From: Jejuia pallidilutea
Lineage (GTDB): Bacteria; Bacteroidota; Bacteroidia; Flavobacteriales; Flavobacteriaceae
Direction of reading: 5' to 3'
Assembly (NCBI RefSeq): GCF_002973595.1
Contig: NZ_PVEO01000001.1
Location: forward strand, 62,001-126,000
Length of the DNA stretch: 64,000 bases
This document shows positions 1 to 8,824 of the stretch, piece after piece. The first letter of the stretch is position 1. Each line of letters starts with the position of its first letter. A program made the translations under genes and the position numbers. Under the pieces are notes generated by a model, which saw only the letters and a list, made by a program, of their open reading frames with translations, was not told where the DNA came from and searched no databases.

Positions 1-563
1 TCGCTTAAATTATAAATCTTGGTGGTTGTATAATCCTTAAGCTCTTCGGTTAAGTCTCCGCCTTTTAAATAAAGAATGCCATTTTTTACATCGTTTTTTT
101 GCTTTTTTGCTATTTTACCTTTTGTCCAATGTACAAAAGTAGGCATTGCAGCAACAGCGCGACTTACTATAAAATCGTAAGTTTCGTTAAGCGCTTCTAC
201 TCTAGTATGTGTAGTTTTAACGTTGGTTAAGCCTAAGCCCTCGGTAACTTCATTTACCACTTTTAGTTTTTTTGCAATACTATCTACCAAATGAAAATGG
301 CAATTTGGAAACATAATAGCTAAGGGAATTCCTGGAAATCCACCCCCCGTACCAACATCCATAATTTGGGTACCATCTTTAAAAGTAATTAATTTAGCTA
401 TTGCTAAAGAATGTAGCACGTGGCGCAGATACAATTCGTCTATATCCTTTCGCGATACTACGTTTATTTTTAAATTCCAGTCTTTATAAAGCGTTTCAAG
501 TTGTTGAAATTTATAAATTTGATCTTGCGTAAGATTAGGAAAATACTTAAGAATTAACTCCAT
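1..563 (-). CDS. rsmG: 16S rRNA (guanine-N7)-methyltransferase RsmG, C-terminus cut by window edge
   Basis: Reading the minus strand from the ATG at 563 gives an open frame of 187 codons that runs off the left edge without a stop. It begins MELILKYFPNLTQDQIYKF and contains the SAM-binding motif DVGTGGGFPGIPLAI about 90 residues in, followed by an acidic strand end (HLVDS), as in RsmG/GidB. The family methylates N7 of G527 in 16S rRNA; full-length proteins are about 205-215 aa, so only the last 20 or so residues should be missing. It diverges from the desaturase gene across a 147-bp spacer. The family assignment is secure; the end of the gene cannot be seen. Confidence 0.93.
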   Translation of the reverse strand, partial: MELILKYFPNLTQDQIYKFQQLETLYKDWNLKINVVSRKDIDELYLRHVLHSLAIAKLITFKDGTQIMDVGTGGGFPGIPLAIMFPNCHFHLVDSIAKKLKVVNEVTEGLGLTNVKTTHTRVEALNETYDFIVSRAVAAMPTFVHWTKGKIAKKQKNDVKNGILYLKGGDLTEELKDYTTTKIYNLS

Positions 564-624
564 AGATGTTAAATTTTAAACAAAAATAGAGGTTTCACAT
601 ATATTTTTTTACATTAAAACGTTC

Positions 625-653
625 TTTGTTGCATCGATTAATACATATCTTTG
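625..653 (+). promoter_or_regulatory. Bacteroidota-type promoter of the desaturase gene
   Basis: The -33 element TTTG lies at 625-628 and the -7 element TATCTTTG (consensus TAnnTTTG) at 646-653, with 17 bp between them. The start codon follows at 711, giving a leader of about 50 nt. This is the best two-element match to the family consensus seen in the window. Confidence 0.65.
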
Positions 654-710
654 CGCGGCGTATTTTAATATAATATTTTTATACCAACTTAGATTAAACA
701 AAATTTTACT

Positions 711-1805
711 ATGAATAAGCAAGCACTTTCATTTTCAAGAAAAGATCCTGCAAAATTTTTTAAGACACTAAACAAACGTGTAAACGATTATTTTAAAGAT
801 AACGACATTAAACGTACAGGAAACTGGAAGTTATACATTAAAGCTATTATAATGTTTTCTTTATTAATAGTTCCCGTAGTTTTAATTTTAACTGTAGATT
901 TACCTGGTTGGGCCCAAATACTGGGCATGGTAATAGTAGGTGTTGGTATGGCTGGTGTTGGCATGAATGTTATGCACGATGCTAACCATGGCTCTTTCTC
1001 TAGCAAAAAATGGGTGAACAAATTAATGGGAAGCAGCATTTACATTTTAGCTGGAAACGATTATAATTGGAAAGTACAACATAATGTGCTTCACCACACA
1101 TACACTAACATTCAAGGGCATGATGAAGATATAGATGCTGGTAGGATTATTAGGTTTTCTAAACATGCTAAATGGTACAGTTTCCATAAGTATCAAAAAT
1201 ATTACGCCTTCTTTTTATATGGCTTGCTAACTGCTAATTGGGCAATTACTACAGATTTTACACAAACCTACAGATACCTTAAAAGAAAATTGGCCTATGG
1301 TAAAATGCCAAACCCAGCAACACAATGGACCAAGCTTATTATTGGTAAAATAGTATATTATTCTATTTGGGTTGTTTTACCTCTATCCTTAGGTTTTAAG
1401 TGGTGGGAAGTTTTAATTGGCTTTTTAATTATGCATTACACTGCTGGCATTATATTAAGTGTAATTTTTCAACTGGCACATGTTATGCCAAATACTGAAA
1501 TGCCAATGCCAGACGAACAAGGGAACATGAAAAATACCTGGGCGATACACCAGTTGTTCACCACATCAAACTTTTCTCCAAAGAGCTGGTTTGTAGAGTT
1601 TTATACCGGTGGTTTAAACAGGCAGGTAGAACACCATTTATTTGCGCATATTAGTCATATTCACTACAGTAAATTGGCTAAAATAGTAAGAGAAACAGCC
1701 CAAGAGTTTAGTTTACCTTACAATGAATACAACACGTTTTGGGAAGCAGTTGCAGAACACTACAACCAATTAAAAACACTAGGGCAAAAACCTAGTTTAG
1801 CTTAA
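711..1805 (+). CDS. Membrane fatty acid (acyl-CoA/lipid) desaturase
   Basis: This 364-aa integral membrane di-iron desaturase has all three histidine boxes: HDANH at 89-93, HNVLHH at 124-129 and QVEHH at 305-309. The QxxHH third box is typical of the front-end (delta-5/delta-6, linoleoyl-CoA desaturase-like) branch, although there is no cytochrome b5 domain. Hydrophobic segments around 44-62, 66-86 and 200-260 are the expected membrane spans. Such enzymes introduce double bonds into acyl chains and keep membranes fluid at low temperature. The gene has its own promoter (625-653) and lies 36 bp before an aminotransferase on the same strand. Double-bond position and acyl carrier cannot be read from sequence. 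Confidence 0.9.
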   Translation: MNKQALSFSRKDPAKFFKTLNKRVNDYFKDNDIKRTGNWKLYIKAIIMFSLLIVPVVLILTVDLPGWAQILGMVIVGVGMAGVGMNVMHDANHGSFSSKKWVNKLMGSSIYILAGNDYNWKVQHNVLHHTYTNIQGHDEDIDAGRIIRFSKHAKWYSFHKYQKYYAFFLYGLLTANWAITTDFTQTYRYLKRKLAYGKMPNPATQWTKLIIGKIVYYSIWVVLPLSLGFKWWEVLIGFLIMHYTAGIILSVIFQLAHVMPNTEMPMPDEQGNMKNTWAIHQLFTTSNFSPKSWFVEFYTGGLNRQVEHHLFAHISHIHYSKLAKIVRETAQEFSLPYNEYNTFWEAVAEHYNQLKTLGQKPSLA

Positions 1806-1841
1806 ATTTTATAATCAAGATAAAACAAATCTAACCAAACA

Positions 1842-3026
1842 ATGCAAGTATTATCAGATAGAATTTTAAACATGTCTACATCTGCCACTTTAGCTATGGC
1901 AGCAAAAGCAAGAGAATTAAGAGGCGAAGGCAAGGACATAATAGGTCTAAGTCTTGGAGAACCAGATTTTAAAGTACCAGATTTTATACGTGAAGCAGCA
2001 ATACAAGCTATAAACGATGGCTACAACTCTTATACACCCGTTGATGGATATGCAGAGTTAAAAGACGCTGTAATTAAAAAATTTAAGCGCGATAATAATT
2101 TAACATACAAACCATCTCAAATTGTAGTTTCTACAGGAGCTAAACAATGTTTAGCCAATGTTGCTGGCGTAATGTTAAATCCTGGCGACGAAGTTATTTT
2201 ACCTTGTCCATACTGGGTAAGCTACTCTGATATTGTAAAGCTAAACGAAGGTGTTCCTGTAGAAGTTAAAACGTCTATAGAAACCGACTTTAAAATGACG
2301 GCGGCACAATTGGAAGCTGCTATTACCCCAAAAACAAAAATGATGTGGTTTAGCTCGCCCTGTAACCCTAGTGGTTCTGTTTATAGTAAAGAAGAACTAA
2401 AAGCACTTGTGGATGTTTTGGTAAAACACCCTAATATTTATGTGGTTTCTGATGAAATTTACGAACACATTAACTACGGAAAAGGGCACACAAGCATTGC
2501 GGAATTTGAGGCCATGTACGATAGAACCATTACCGTAAATGGTGTATCTAAGGCATTTGCAATGACGGGGTGGCGTATAGGATTTATAGGCGCTCCTGAA
2601 AACATTGCAAGAGCTTGTAACAAATTGCAAGGGCAAATAACTAGTGGCGCCAATTGTATTGCACAACGCTCGGTAATTACTGCGTTAAACGAAGACCCTT
2701 CTTGTGTAAAATACATGATTGACGAATTTAAGGTACGTCGTGATTTAATTTTGGATTTATTAAACGATATCGAAGGGTTTAAATCTAACATACCAGATGG
2801 TGCTTTTTATGTATTTCCAGATGTTACACATTTCTTTGGAAAAACATTAAAAGGCCACACTATAAATAACGCAACAGATTTTTCTTTATTCTTATTAGAA
2901 GAAGCTTTAGTAGCAACGGTAACTGGTGACGCCTTTGGCAATCCTGATTGTATAAGAATTTCGTATGCAGCGTCTCAAGAACAAATTATTGAAGCTGTAA
3001 AACGTATAAAAGAAGCGGTTAGTTAA
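1842..3026 (+). CDS. Class I/II PLP-dependent aminotransferase (aspartate aminotransferase type Ib)
   Basis: The 394-aa product has the fold-type I aminotransferase signature: SLGEPDF near 37-43, NPSG at 175-178, SDEIYEH around 203-209, and SKAFAMTGWRIG with the Schiff-base lysine at Lys237. A C-terminal CIRISYA stretch supplies the arginine that binds the substrate alpha-carboxylate. Length and motifs match the type Ib aspartate (and sometimes prephenate) aminotransferases of Bacteroidota, which use 2-oxoglutarate. It follows the desaturase by 36 bp and may be co-transcribed, and it ends in a strong terminator. The exact amino-acid donor range is inferred. Confidence 0.88.
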   Translation: MQVLSDRILNMSTSATLAMAAKARELRGEGKDIIGLSLGEPDFKVPDFIREAAIQAINDGYNSYTPVDGYAELKDAVIKKFKRDNNLTYKPSQIVVSTGAKQCLANVAGVMLNPGDEVILPCPYWVSYSDIVKLNEGVPVEVKTSIETDFKMTAAQLEAAITPKTKMMWFSSPCNPSGSVYSKEELKALVDVLVKHPNIYVVSDEIYEHINYGKGHTSIAEFEAMYDRTITVNGVSKAFAMTGWRIGFIGAPENIARACNKLQGQITSGANCIAQRSVITALNEDPSCVKYMIDEFKVRRDLILDLLNDIEGFKSNIPDGAFYVFPDVTHFFGKTLKGHTINNATDFSLFLLEEALVATVTGDAFGNPDCIRISYAASQEQIIEAVKRIKEAVS

Positions 3027-3058
3027 ATTTACACAAATTAAACATCGCTATAAAATAT

Positions 3059-3086
3059 AAAAAGCCGCTCTTTAAGCGGCTTTTTT
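3059..3086 (+). terminator. Rho-independent terminator after the aminotransferase gene
   Basis: The stem AAAAGCCGCT / AGCGGCTTTT closes over a short loop and runs into six T residues. It lies 33 bp after the aminotransferase stop and before the convergent YceI-like gene. It is near-symmetrical and A-rich on the other side, so it may also serve the minus strand. Confidence 0.85.
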
Positions 3087-3145
3087 ATATAAACTATATA
3101 GTTTTGGGTTTAATTTAACTTCATGTTTTTTTGTATTGGGCAACA

Positions 3146-3733
3146 TTAACTGCCAATCTCCTTCACTTTTAGGTTAAGGTCTATTTTTATCATTTCGTCA
3201 ACTACTATAAGTCCTAATGCCTTTTTGGGAGGCTCTAAATTAAAGTCACTTATGTTTAAATTTAGAACACCTTTTATCATCATTCGCTCTTCGCCTTCTA
3301 ATTTTAAAGGCACGTTATAAGAATTAACAACACCTGCAATTTTAATATCTATTTTAGCACTAATCCAGTTTTTGTGATAATTATCTATTTTAACTTCCTT
3401 TAGCTTAAGAACAACTTCAGGATAAACATCAGAATTTAACAGGTTGTAAAAATCTTTATTAATGCCTTTGTTACCGCAATCAAAACAAGAGTTTTTCAAT
3501 ACCAAACTAGTTTCTTCAAACACTAATTTACTGTTCTCTACTTTAAAGAAAACTGGTATTGGATTGTTTAAATTCTGAACATTAAATTTACAATCAAACT
3601 TATTTACATTAGTTTTTACTTTAATTACTAAGCTACTCTCAGGAGTTACAACTATAGCTGTTTCTGTTGCAAAATCTCCTTTGTAAAAACTTAGCATTAA
3701 TAAAACCAAAAAAAATATTACCAGCTTTTTCAT
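3146..3733 (-). CDS. YceI-like family protein, secreted
   Basis: The 195-aa protein has an N-terminal hydrophobic signal segment (about residues 3-16). The body resembles YceI/lipocalin-like beta-barrels: alternating strands, a central KDFYNLLNSDVYPEVVLKL element, and a C-terminal ISDFNLEPPKKALG close to the TDYNIEPPKALFG of the neighbouring true YceI. YceI proteins bind isoprenoid-type lipids in the periplasm. It is divergent, with two cysteines (CFDC) that the partner lacks. It lies downstream of the beta-barrel gene on the same strand, separated by a 12-bp inverted repeat, so it looks like the third member of a YceI / barrel / YceI-like locus. Ligand unknown. Confidence 0.7.
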   Translation of the reverse strand: MKKLVIFFLVLLMLSFYKGDFATETAIVVTPESSLVIKVKTNVNKFDCKFNVQNLNNPIPVFFKVENSKLVFEETSLVLKNSCFDCGNKGINKDFYNLLNSDVYPEVVLKLKEVKIDNYHKNWISAKIDIKIAGVVNSYNVPLKLEGEERMMIKGVLNLNISDFNLEPPKKALGLIVVDEMIKIDLNLKVKEIGS

Positions 3734-3756
3734 TCTACTTAGTTTATTATATAAAA

Positions 3757-3815
3757 CAAGTCTCAGTATAAGTTATGAATTTAAAAGATTTTAAACAAAC
3801 TTTTACCGAGACTTG
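3757..3815 (-). terminator. Long-stem inverted repeat between beta-barrel gene and YceI-like gene
   Basis: The arms at 3757-3768 and 3804-3815 pair over 12 bp with one G-U pair (core CAAGTCTC / GAGACTTG), around a 35-nt loop. Read on the minus strand the second arm is followed by TTTTAT. It lies just after the beta-barrel stop and just before the YceI-like start. That placement fits a partial terminator or an mRNA-stabilising hairpin separating the two messages. Confidence 0.45.
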
Positions 3816-3831
3816 ATTAGCAGTTGGTTAA

Positions 3832-5094
3832 TTAGAAGCTTATTACCGCTTCGGCCATTAAGCCGTTAAATTTACCATCGTTAAAAATACTTGTAGCGTT
3901 GTATCCATCATGTTTTTGAGATACATACTCTAATTTCATCAATATATTTTTAGTCATAAACCATCCAGCACCTAGTTGAAATCTAGAAATTTCGATATCG
4001 TCGCCACTAGCATCCTCGGCATCTACTTTGTTATAACGAGCACCTAAGAAAAAGTTTTCAGTTTGTCCAAATCTATAAATAAGCTCACCAGCAAATTGGT
4101 TAGCAGTTCTATCGTCAGTTTCCGCATTAGCTTTACCAGTTGCAGTTTCTATAGTTCCAAAAAACTCAAGACCTTTATATTTTACAAATGGGTTGAACAT
4201 AATTGCAGTAATCTCATTATTTAATGCAGGATTGTAACGCCCAGATCTAAAATTGTTTTTTGTAGTAGCATTTTCATCTTCTAACACCAAGTAGTATCTA
4301 GATCCTGCTCTATCGGCACTATAAAGGTAAGATGTTCTAACAGCTCCTGTGTTGTAAATAGACCCTGTTAATCTGAATCTAAAATCATCGTTAAACTGTT
4401 TGTCGTATCCTAATTTCGCTAAAAATGATGCACCACCAGTATCAGGATTGTCTACAGCTTGGTTTAATTTACCATTTGTAAAACCTACCATACCAATAAA
4501 TCCGTTTTTACGATAGTAAAGCTCTGCACCTACTTCAGTTGTAAAGGCATCCATAATTAGGTTTCCTATAAATGGGTTATAAATGGTTTGTGCGTTATCA
4601 CTTCTTCTAAAATGCGCATCACCATAGTTGTTTTCCATGTGCCCTATTTTTATTGTCGCGTTTTTCATAAAACCGCTTAAAAAGCCTTCGCTTATAAAAT
4701 CTAATTTATCAATCTGAAAATACCCTCCTTTAACATATGGTTCTGGGTGATGACGAGATGACAAATAAGTTCTTAAATGCATTCTTACACCATCGTATAG
4801 CGCAACATCTAAATCTAAATTGGCTGTAGCTAAATTGAAGTTACTCCCTATTTCCTTTAAAGCTACTGCTCCAGAATTTTCGTGGTCTATGGCTTGAAAT
4901 TGTAATGTTGAAGAGCCACCAACACGTACTTTAACACCATTAAATGTTGATACTGTATCTTTTGGTGCTTCAAAAACATTTACACCTCTTTGATCTGGCT
5001 GCCTGAAATTATCAAGGTCTCTTGTTTGGGCATTTATCCCAAAACCAACTAACACTGTTAGTGCTAAAACTGTAATTTTAAATATTCTTGTCAT
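3832..5094 (-). CDS. Porin-like outer-membrane beta-barrel protein
   Basis: The 420-aa protein starts with a clear signal peptide ending at NAQ (about residue 23) and continues as alternating amphipathic strands of the kind found in porins, for example GAELYYRKNGFIGMVGF and KNILMKLEYVSQKHDGY. It terminates in phenylalanine, the usual last residue for barrel insertion. It is most like flavobacterial phosphate-selective-porin-type or uncharacterised barrels; substrate is not predictable. It is flanked by a YceI gene upstream (72 bp) and a YceI-like gene downstream, suggesting joint function in the envelope. Its leader holds the six-copy octamer array at 5115-5162. Confidence 0.75.
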   Translation of the reverse strand: MTRIFKITVLALTVLVGFGINAQTRDLDNFRQPDQRGVNVFEAPKDTVSTFNGVKVRVGGSSTLQFQAIDHENSGAVALKEIGSNFNLATANLDLDVALYDGVRMHLRTYLSSRHHPEPYVKGGYFQIDKLDFISEGFLSGFMKNATIKIGHMENNYGDAHFRRSDNAQTIYNPFIGNLIMDAFTTEVGAELYYRKNGFIGMVGFTNGKLNQAVDNPDTGGASFLAKLGYDKQFNDDFRFRLTGSIYNTGAVRTSYLYSADRAGSRYYLVLEDENATTKNNFRSGRYNPALNNEITAIMFNPFVKYKGLEFFGTIETATGKANAETDDRTANQFAGELIYRFGQTENFFLGARYNKVDAEDASGDDIEISRFQLGAGWFMTKNILMKLEYVSQKHDGYNATSIFNDGKFNGLMAEAVISF

Positions 5095-5114
5095 GGTTAC
5101 TTTAATTTTAATTA

Positions 5115-5166
5115 TTTACTTGTTTACTTGTTTACTTGTTTACTTGTTTACTTGTTTACTTGTTTA
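5115..5166. repeat. Octanucleotide tandem repeat, six perfect copies plus a half
   Basis: TTTACTTG is repeated six times without error at 5115-5162 and followed by TTTA at 5163-5166, abutting the stop of the upstream YceI gene at 5169. On the transcribed (minus) strand it is CAAGTAAA, and it lies 20 nt before the ATG of the beta-barrel gene. Perfect octamer arrays are prone to slipped-strand copy-number change; here that would alter leader length, not the reading frame. Confidence 0.95.
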
Positions 5167-5748
5167 TTATGAATTAAAAATTGATTCAAATTTTATAATT
5201 ACCTCATCTCCTGTGGTTATAGTTCCAAACAGGGCTTTTGGAGGTTCAATATTGTAATCGGTCATTTTTATTTTTTTCTCCCCAACTAATTTCACCTGAT
5301 TATTGGCAATTTCTACCACAAACTCTATGTTAATGGCATTTGTTTTACCTGCAATGTTTAGGTTACCTGTGGCTTCTACCGCATAGGTATTCTCGCCTTT
5401 AGGTGTTATGGTATTTACTTTTAATAACGTAAAGCGTATGTTTTTGTAGTCGTCGGTTTTTAACGCCTTATAAGTATTCTTATCCATTCCATTTTTTCCG
5501 CTTTTTAAACTTTCGGCTATAACGGTAATGTTAAGTGCTTTTAGTGTACCTTGAGATACGTCCTCAAAAGTAATAGCGCCATCATAAGACTCAGTTTTTA
5601 TATCCCAGTCGTGTATATTAGAAGTGCCATAAACCACCAATGAGGATTTTTGGTTGTTTAATTTAAACGCTTGTGCCAAAATATTCTGTAACGGTAACAT
5701 TGTAATTACAAATAAGAATAATATTGTTAATTTTTGTGTTTTCATCAT
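5167..5748 (-). CDS. YceI family protein, periplasmic
   Basis: The 193-aa protein has a signal peptide (hydrophobic 8-22, cleavage after LAQA near 27) followed by a standard YceI domain. Visible elements are SNIHDWDIKT, a DMDKNTYKAL-like loop (MDKNTYKALKTDDYKNIRF), the NLNIAGKTNAINIEF strand pair and the conserved end TDYNIEPPKALFGTITTGDEV. YceI proteins are lipocalin-like barrels that bind polyprenyl-type lipids. It is probably the first gene of the YceI / barrel / YceI-like unit. A 6-4-6 palindrome at 5808-5823, centred 33 bp from a -7-like element, suggests control by a CRP/FNR-family regulator. Confidence 0.9.
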   Translation of the reverse strand: MMKTQKLTILFLFVITMLPLQNILAQAFKLNNQKSSLVVYGTSNIHDWDIKTESYDGAITFEDVSQGTLKALNITVIAESLKSGKNGMDKNTYKALKTDDYKNIRFTLLKVNTITPKGENTYAVEATGNLNIAGKTNAINIEFVVEIANNQVKLVGEKKIKMTDYNIEPPKALFGTITTGDEVIIKFESIFNS

Positions 5749-5778
5749 TATATAGTTGTTTTTTGTTTTTCAACGGTA

Positions 5779-5823
5779 CAAAGTTCTATCAAACAATAAT
5801 CTTAGAATATGACTTTTGTCATA
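5779..5823 (-). promoter_or_regulatory. Candidate CRP/FNR-type activator site with -7 element upstream of yceI
   Basis: The perfect dyad TATGAC-TTTT-GTCATA spans 5808-5823 (centre 5815.5). On the minus strand a -7-like element GAACTTTG (5779-5786, one fixed position off TAnnTTTG) is centred 33 bp downstream. That places the dyad near -41, the class II activator position. The same geometry occurs upstream of the CBS gene at 29.9 kb. Which regulator binds is inferred, not shown. Confidence 0.5.
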
Positions 5824-5968
5824 CAGCTATTAAATAAGAATTATATAATAAATTGTTTGGATTTAAATTACCTCTTTCACATCGAATTTTGATGTTAATA
5901 CAACCATTAAATTAGTACCGTAAGCATTTATATGTTAAATTGTAAGCAAAAAATTGTCTCTTAATTTA

Positions 5969-8716
5969 ATGTACCTAAACAGAACCATTACCGTAGTGGC
6001 TTTAATGCTATTTTCTACCCTCGCTTTTTCGCAAATGGAAACGAGCAACTGGTATTTTGGACAAAATTCTGGTTTAAATTTTAAAGACACCCAAGTTACC
6101 GTTTTAAATAATGGCGCTATGGCTACACCTGCTGGATGCGCAAGTATTTCAGATAGAAATGGTGAATTGCTTTTTTATACTAATGGACAAACCGTTTGGA
6201 ATAAAAACCACGAAATAATGGAGAATGGCGAAGGTTTGGCTGCTGAAATAGAAAACATACAATCTACAATAATAGTTCCCGTTCCTGGAAACGATAATAG
6301 ATATTATATTTTTTGCACAAAAACTAACCCATCCACTAATCCGTTGTTAAACTATGGTCTTTACTACGGTCAAGTGGAGTTTCCCCCCCAGAAGCCCCTT
6401 GGAGAAGTAACTACAAGAATATCAAGGATATCAAATGCTAGCACAGGGCGTATTACCGCTATTCACCATATTGAAAGCGAATCTATAAAAGTAATTGCTT
6501 TTGGTAGAATAGACAGCAATACAGATAGCCCTCTCGATACGTTTTACGTTTTTAATGTTGACAATAATGGATTAGATAGATTCCCAATAGCAACCATTAC
6601 TATTCCAGAAAGCGATGCTAAAATTCTATCAGACAAGGGTGCCATGAAAATTTCTCCTGATGGAAAAAAAATCGCACTAGCCGATGCAGGAAGCGATAAT
6701 ATTTATGTCTTTAATTTTAATGCAAATACCAATGACATAAACTACGATTTTGGGATTAAAGCAGGCCTACTTTTCGATCCTCTGTATTCCCATAGTGTGG
6801 AGTTTTCCCAGGATTCTCAAATACTATATTTTACAGGAAATAATTTTGGCAATACTAGTTTCTTGTATAAATTCTTGATTTATGACCCCAACCCTTTGAA
6901 GGAAAAAATATTTATAGATGCCTCTTCTAGTTTTAGTTATGGCGATTTACAACTGGCTTCAAATGGAAAAATTTACATAGCGATTTATGAAAACACACCT
7001 TGGGATTTAACTAACTTCGGAACATATTTTCCTCCAAAGCCAGTGGGTTTTATAAGTGTGATAAATGATCCTGAAGATATTAATAACGATGGAGATTCTG
7101 AGCTTTCTCGAACAGCTATTAGCCTCAAAGCAACAGCATCTCTAAAAGGTTTACCTAATTTTGTAGCTTCTTTTCTAAGAAACAGAATTATTACCGAAAA
7201 TAAGTGTGTTGATGAATTTTTTGATTTCACTACAGATTCTTACATGCCAATAGATTCCATTTTTTGGGATTTTGAAGACGGCGATACTTCTACAGCATTA
7301 GCACCAACACATCAATTTACTACCAGCGGAACTTTTGTTGTTAACGCCACTATTACCTACAAAAACATTCCTTATTTAATTCAAAAAAGAGTTGAAGTTT
7401 ATCCCAAACCACTATTAAACCCTAACGAACTTATTAGCCAATGCGATACAGATTTTGATGGCACTTCACTTTTTAACTTAAAAAATATTGGCGACAGGGT
7501 ACTTAATAAAAATAGGGATTATGAATATTATTTTTATAATACATATAGTGATGCCCTTAATGACACCAACATAATTACAAATGCAGAAAATTATGTAAAC
7601 TCTTCTAGTTTGGAAGAACTTTTTGTTAAAATTGTTACTCCAAAAGGATGTTATACCATTAGTAACTTCTTTATAGAAACAGCTAACAGTAGTTTACAGT
7701 TTGTTGATGACTTATATACCTGTGAAGGTTCTGATAATGTAATTAACAATAATATAGGACGTTTTGATTTAAATACAAAAGCATCTGAAATTACAACGCA
7801 GCTAAACCTGCCAGCAACTTCCAATATAACCTTTCATACTTCGTTCGAAGAAGCTCAAACAAAACTTAATACACTCTCTAATTTCTACAATACAAGTACT
7901 ACAAAACTATGGTTTAGAATTGAAACACCAGATAACAATTGTGGAGGCATTGGGTCTTTTAATGCGGTTGTTAATGAAGCTATAGAATTTGATATTGAGG
8001 AAATTTACACTATTTGTTATGCAAATTTAAATGGAGCTATTGTTTTAGATGGTAATATAGAAAATGATGCATGGATTTGGGAAGATAATTCTGGAACCGT
8101 AATTTCTGAAAATAGTACCGTTACTATAAGCGAACCTGGTATTTACAAATTAACAGCTTATAAAGCAGAAAACAACTTGGTTTGTTCTAGAACAGAACAG
8201 TTTCAAATACGTTTGCCCAATTTCGTAACTTTTAGAGATGTAAAAACAGAAAACAACCAAATATTTGTAGAAGTTGCGGGCTTTAGTAATTATGAATATT
8301 CTATTAATGGCACCGATTATTATTCTAATGGCAATAATACCTATACGTTCTTTAACGTTAAAGCAGGTTTATATACGTTAACCGTTAGAGATGTAAATAA
8401 CTGCGAGGCTCCTATTGAACAGAAAGTAGCTTTTATTGGCTATCCTAGATATTTTACGCCTAATAATGATGGTATTAACGATGTTTGGAAAATTGAGGGT
8501 ATCTCTGAAGATTTTTATAATTCTGCCGAAATTTACATTTACGACAGGTATGGTAGAACGTTACATTTTATGAATTTAACAACAAACCTACAAGGTTGGG
8601 ATGGTAGTTTTAATGGTCAAAGATTAGCTTCTAACGATTACTGGTATAGTGTTACGTTAATAGATAAAAACAATAATAGCTTTACCAAAACTGGTCATTT
8701 TGCTCTTAAATACTAG
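5969..8716 (+). CDS. PKD-domain surface protein with type B (gliding) type IX secretion C-terminal domain
   Basis: The frame is open from a TTG at 5954, but the ATG at 5969 gives a clean signal peptide ending FSQ, so it is preferred (915 aa). An N-terminal region with NWYFGQNSGLNF and repeated propeller-like strands is followed by a PKD-like domain (IFWDFEDGDTS...THQFTTSGTF) at about 425-485. Then come Ig-like repeats and a C-terminal domain of about 85 residues beginning PRYFTPNNDGINDVW and ending KTGHFALKY. That last domain is the gliding-motility-associated CTD (TIGR04131 type) that directs export through the type IX system encoded in part by porT in this window. Likely a secreted or cell-surface adhesin or glycan-binding protein. 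Confidence 0.88.
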   Translation: MYLNRTITVVALMLFSTLAFSQMETSNWYFGQNSGLNFKDTQVTVLNNGAMATPAGCASISDRNGELLFYTNGQTVWNKNHEIMENGEGLAAEIENIQSTIIVPVPGNDNRYYIFCTKTNPSTNPLLNYGLYYGQVEFPPQKPLGEVTTRISRISNASTGRITAIHHIESESIKVIAFGRIDSNTDSPLDTFYVFNVDNNGLDRFPIATITIPESDAKILSDKGAMKISPDGKKIALADAGSDNIYVFNFNANTNDINYDFGIKAGLLFDPLYSHSVEFSQDSQILYFTGNNFGNTSFLYKFLIYDPNPLKEKIFIDASSSFSYGDLQLASNGKIYIAIYENTPWDLTNFGTYFPPKPVGFISVINDPEDINNDGDSELSRTAISLKATASLKGLPNFVASFLRNRIITENKCVDEFFDFTTDSYMPIDSIFWDFEDGDTSTALAPTHQFTTSGTFVVNATITYKNIPYLIQKRVEVYPKPLLNPNELISQCDTDFDGTSLFNLKNIGDRVLNKNRDYEYYFYNTYSDALNDTNIITNAENYVNSSSLEELFVKIVTPKGCYTISNFFIETANSSLQFVDDLYTCEGSDNVINNNIGRFDLNTKASEITTQLNLPATSNITFHTSFEEAQTKLNTLSNFYNTSTTKLWFRIETPDNNCGGIGSFNAVVNEAIEFDIEEIYTICYANLNGAIVLDGNIENDAWIWEDNSGTVISENSTVTISEPGIYKLTAYKAENNLVCSRTEQFQIRLPNFVTFRDVKTENNQIFVEVAGFSNYEYSINGTDYYSNGNNTYTFFNVKAGLYTLTVRDVNNCEAPIEQKVAFIGYPRYFTPNNDGINDVWKIEGISEDFYNSAEIYIYDRYGRTLHFMNLTTNLQGWDGSFNGQRLASNDYWYSVTLIDKNNNSFTKTGHFALKY

Positions 8717-8824
8717 ATTTAACCATCCCCTTTTTCCAAGTTAAAATAGTGTTATCACCCAACATAAGTTATAAGCAAATAATTTTAGCTAAGCAATAAT
8801 TGCTATACAAATCAGTCTTTAATA

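Noticed and set aside
5115-5166. CRISPR-like array at the octamer repeat
   Set aside because: The units are contiguous 8-mers with no spacers and no cas genes; it is a simple-sequence repeat.
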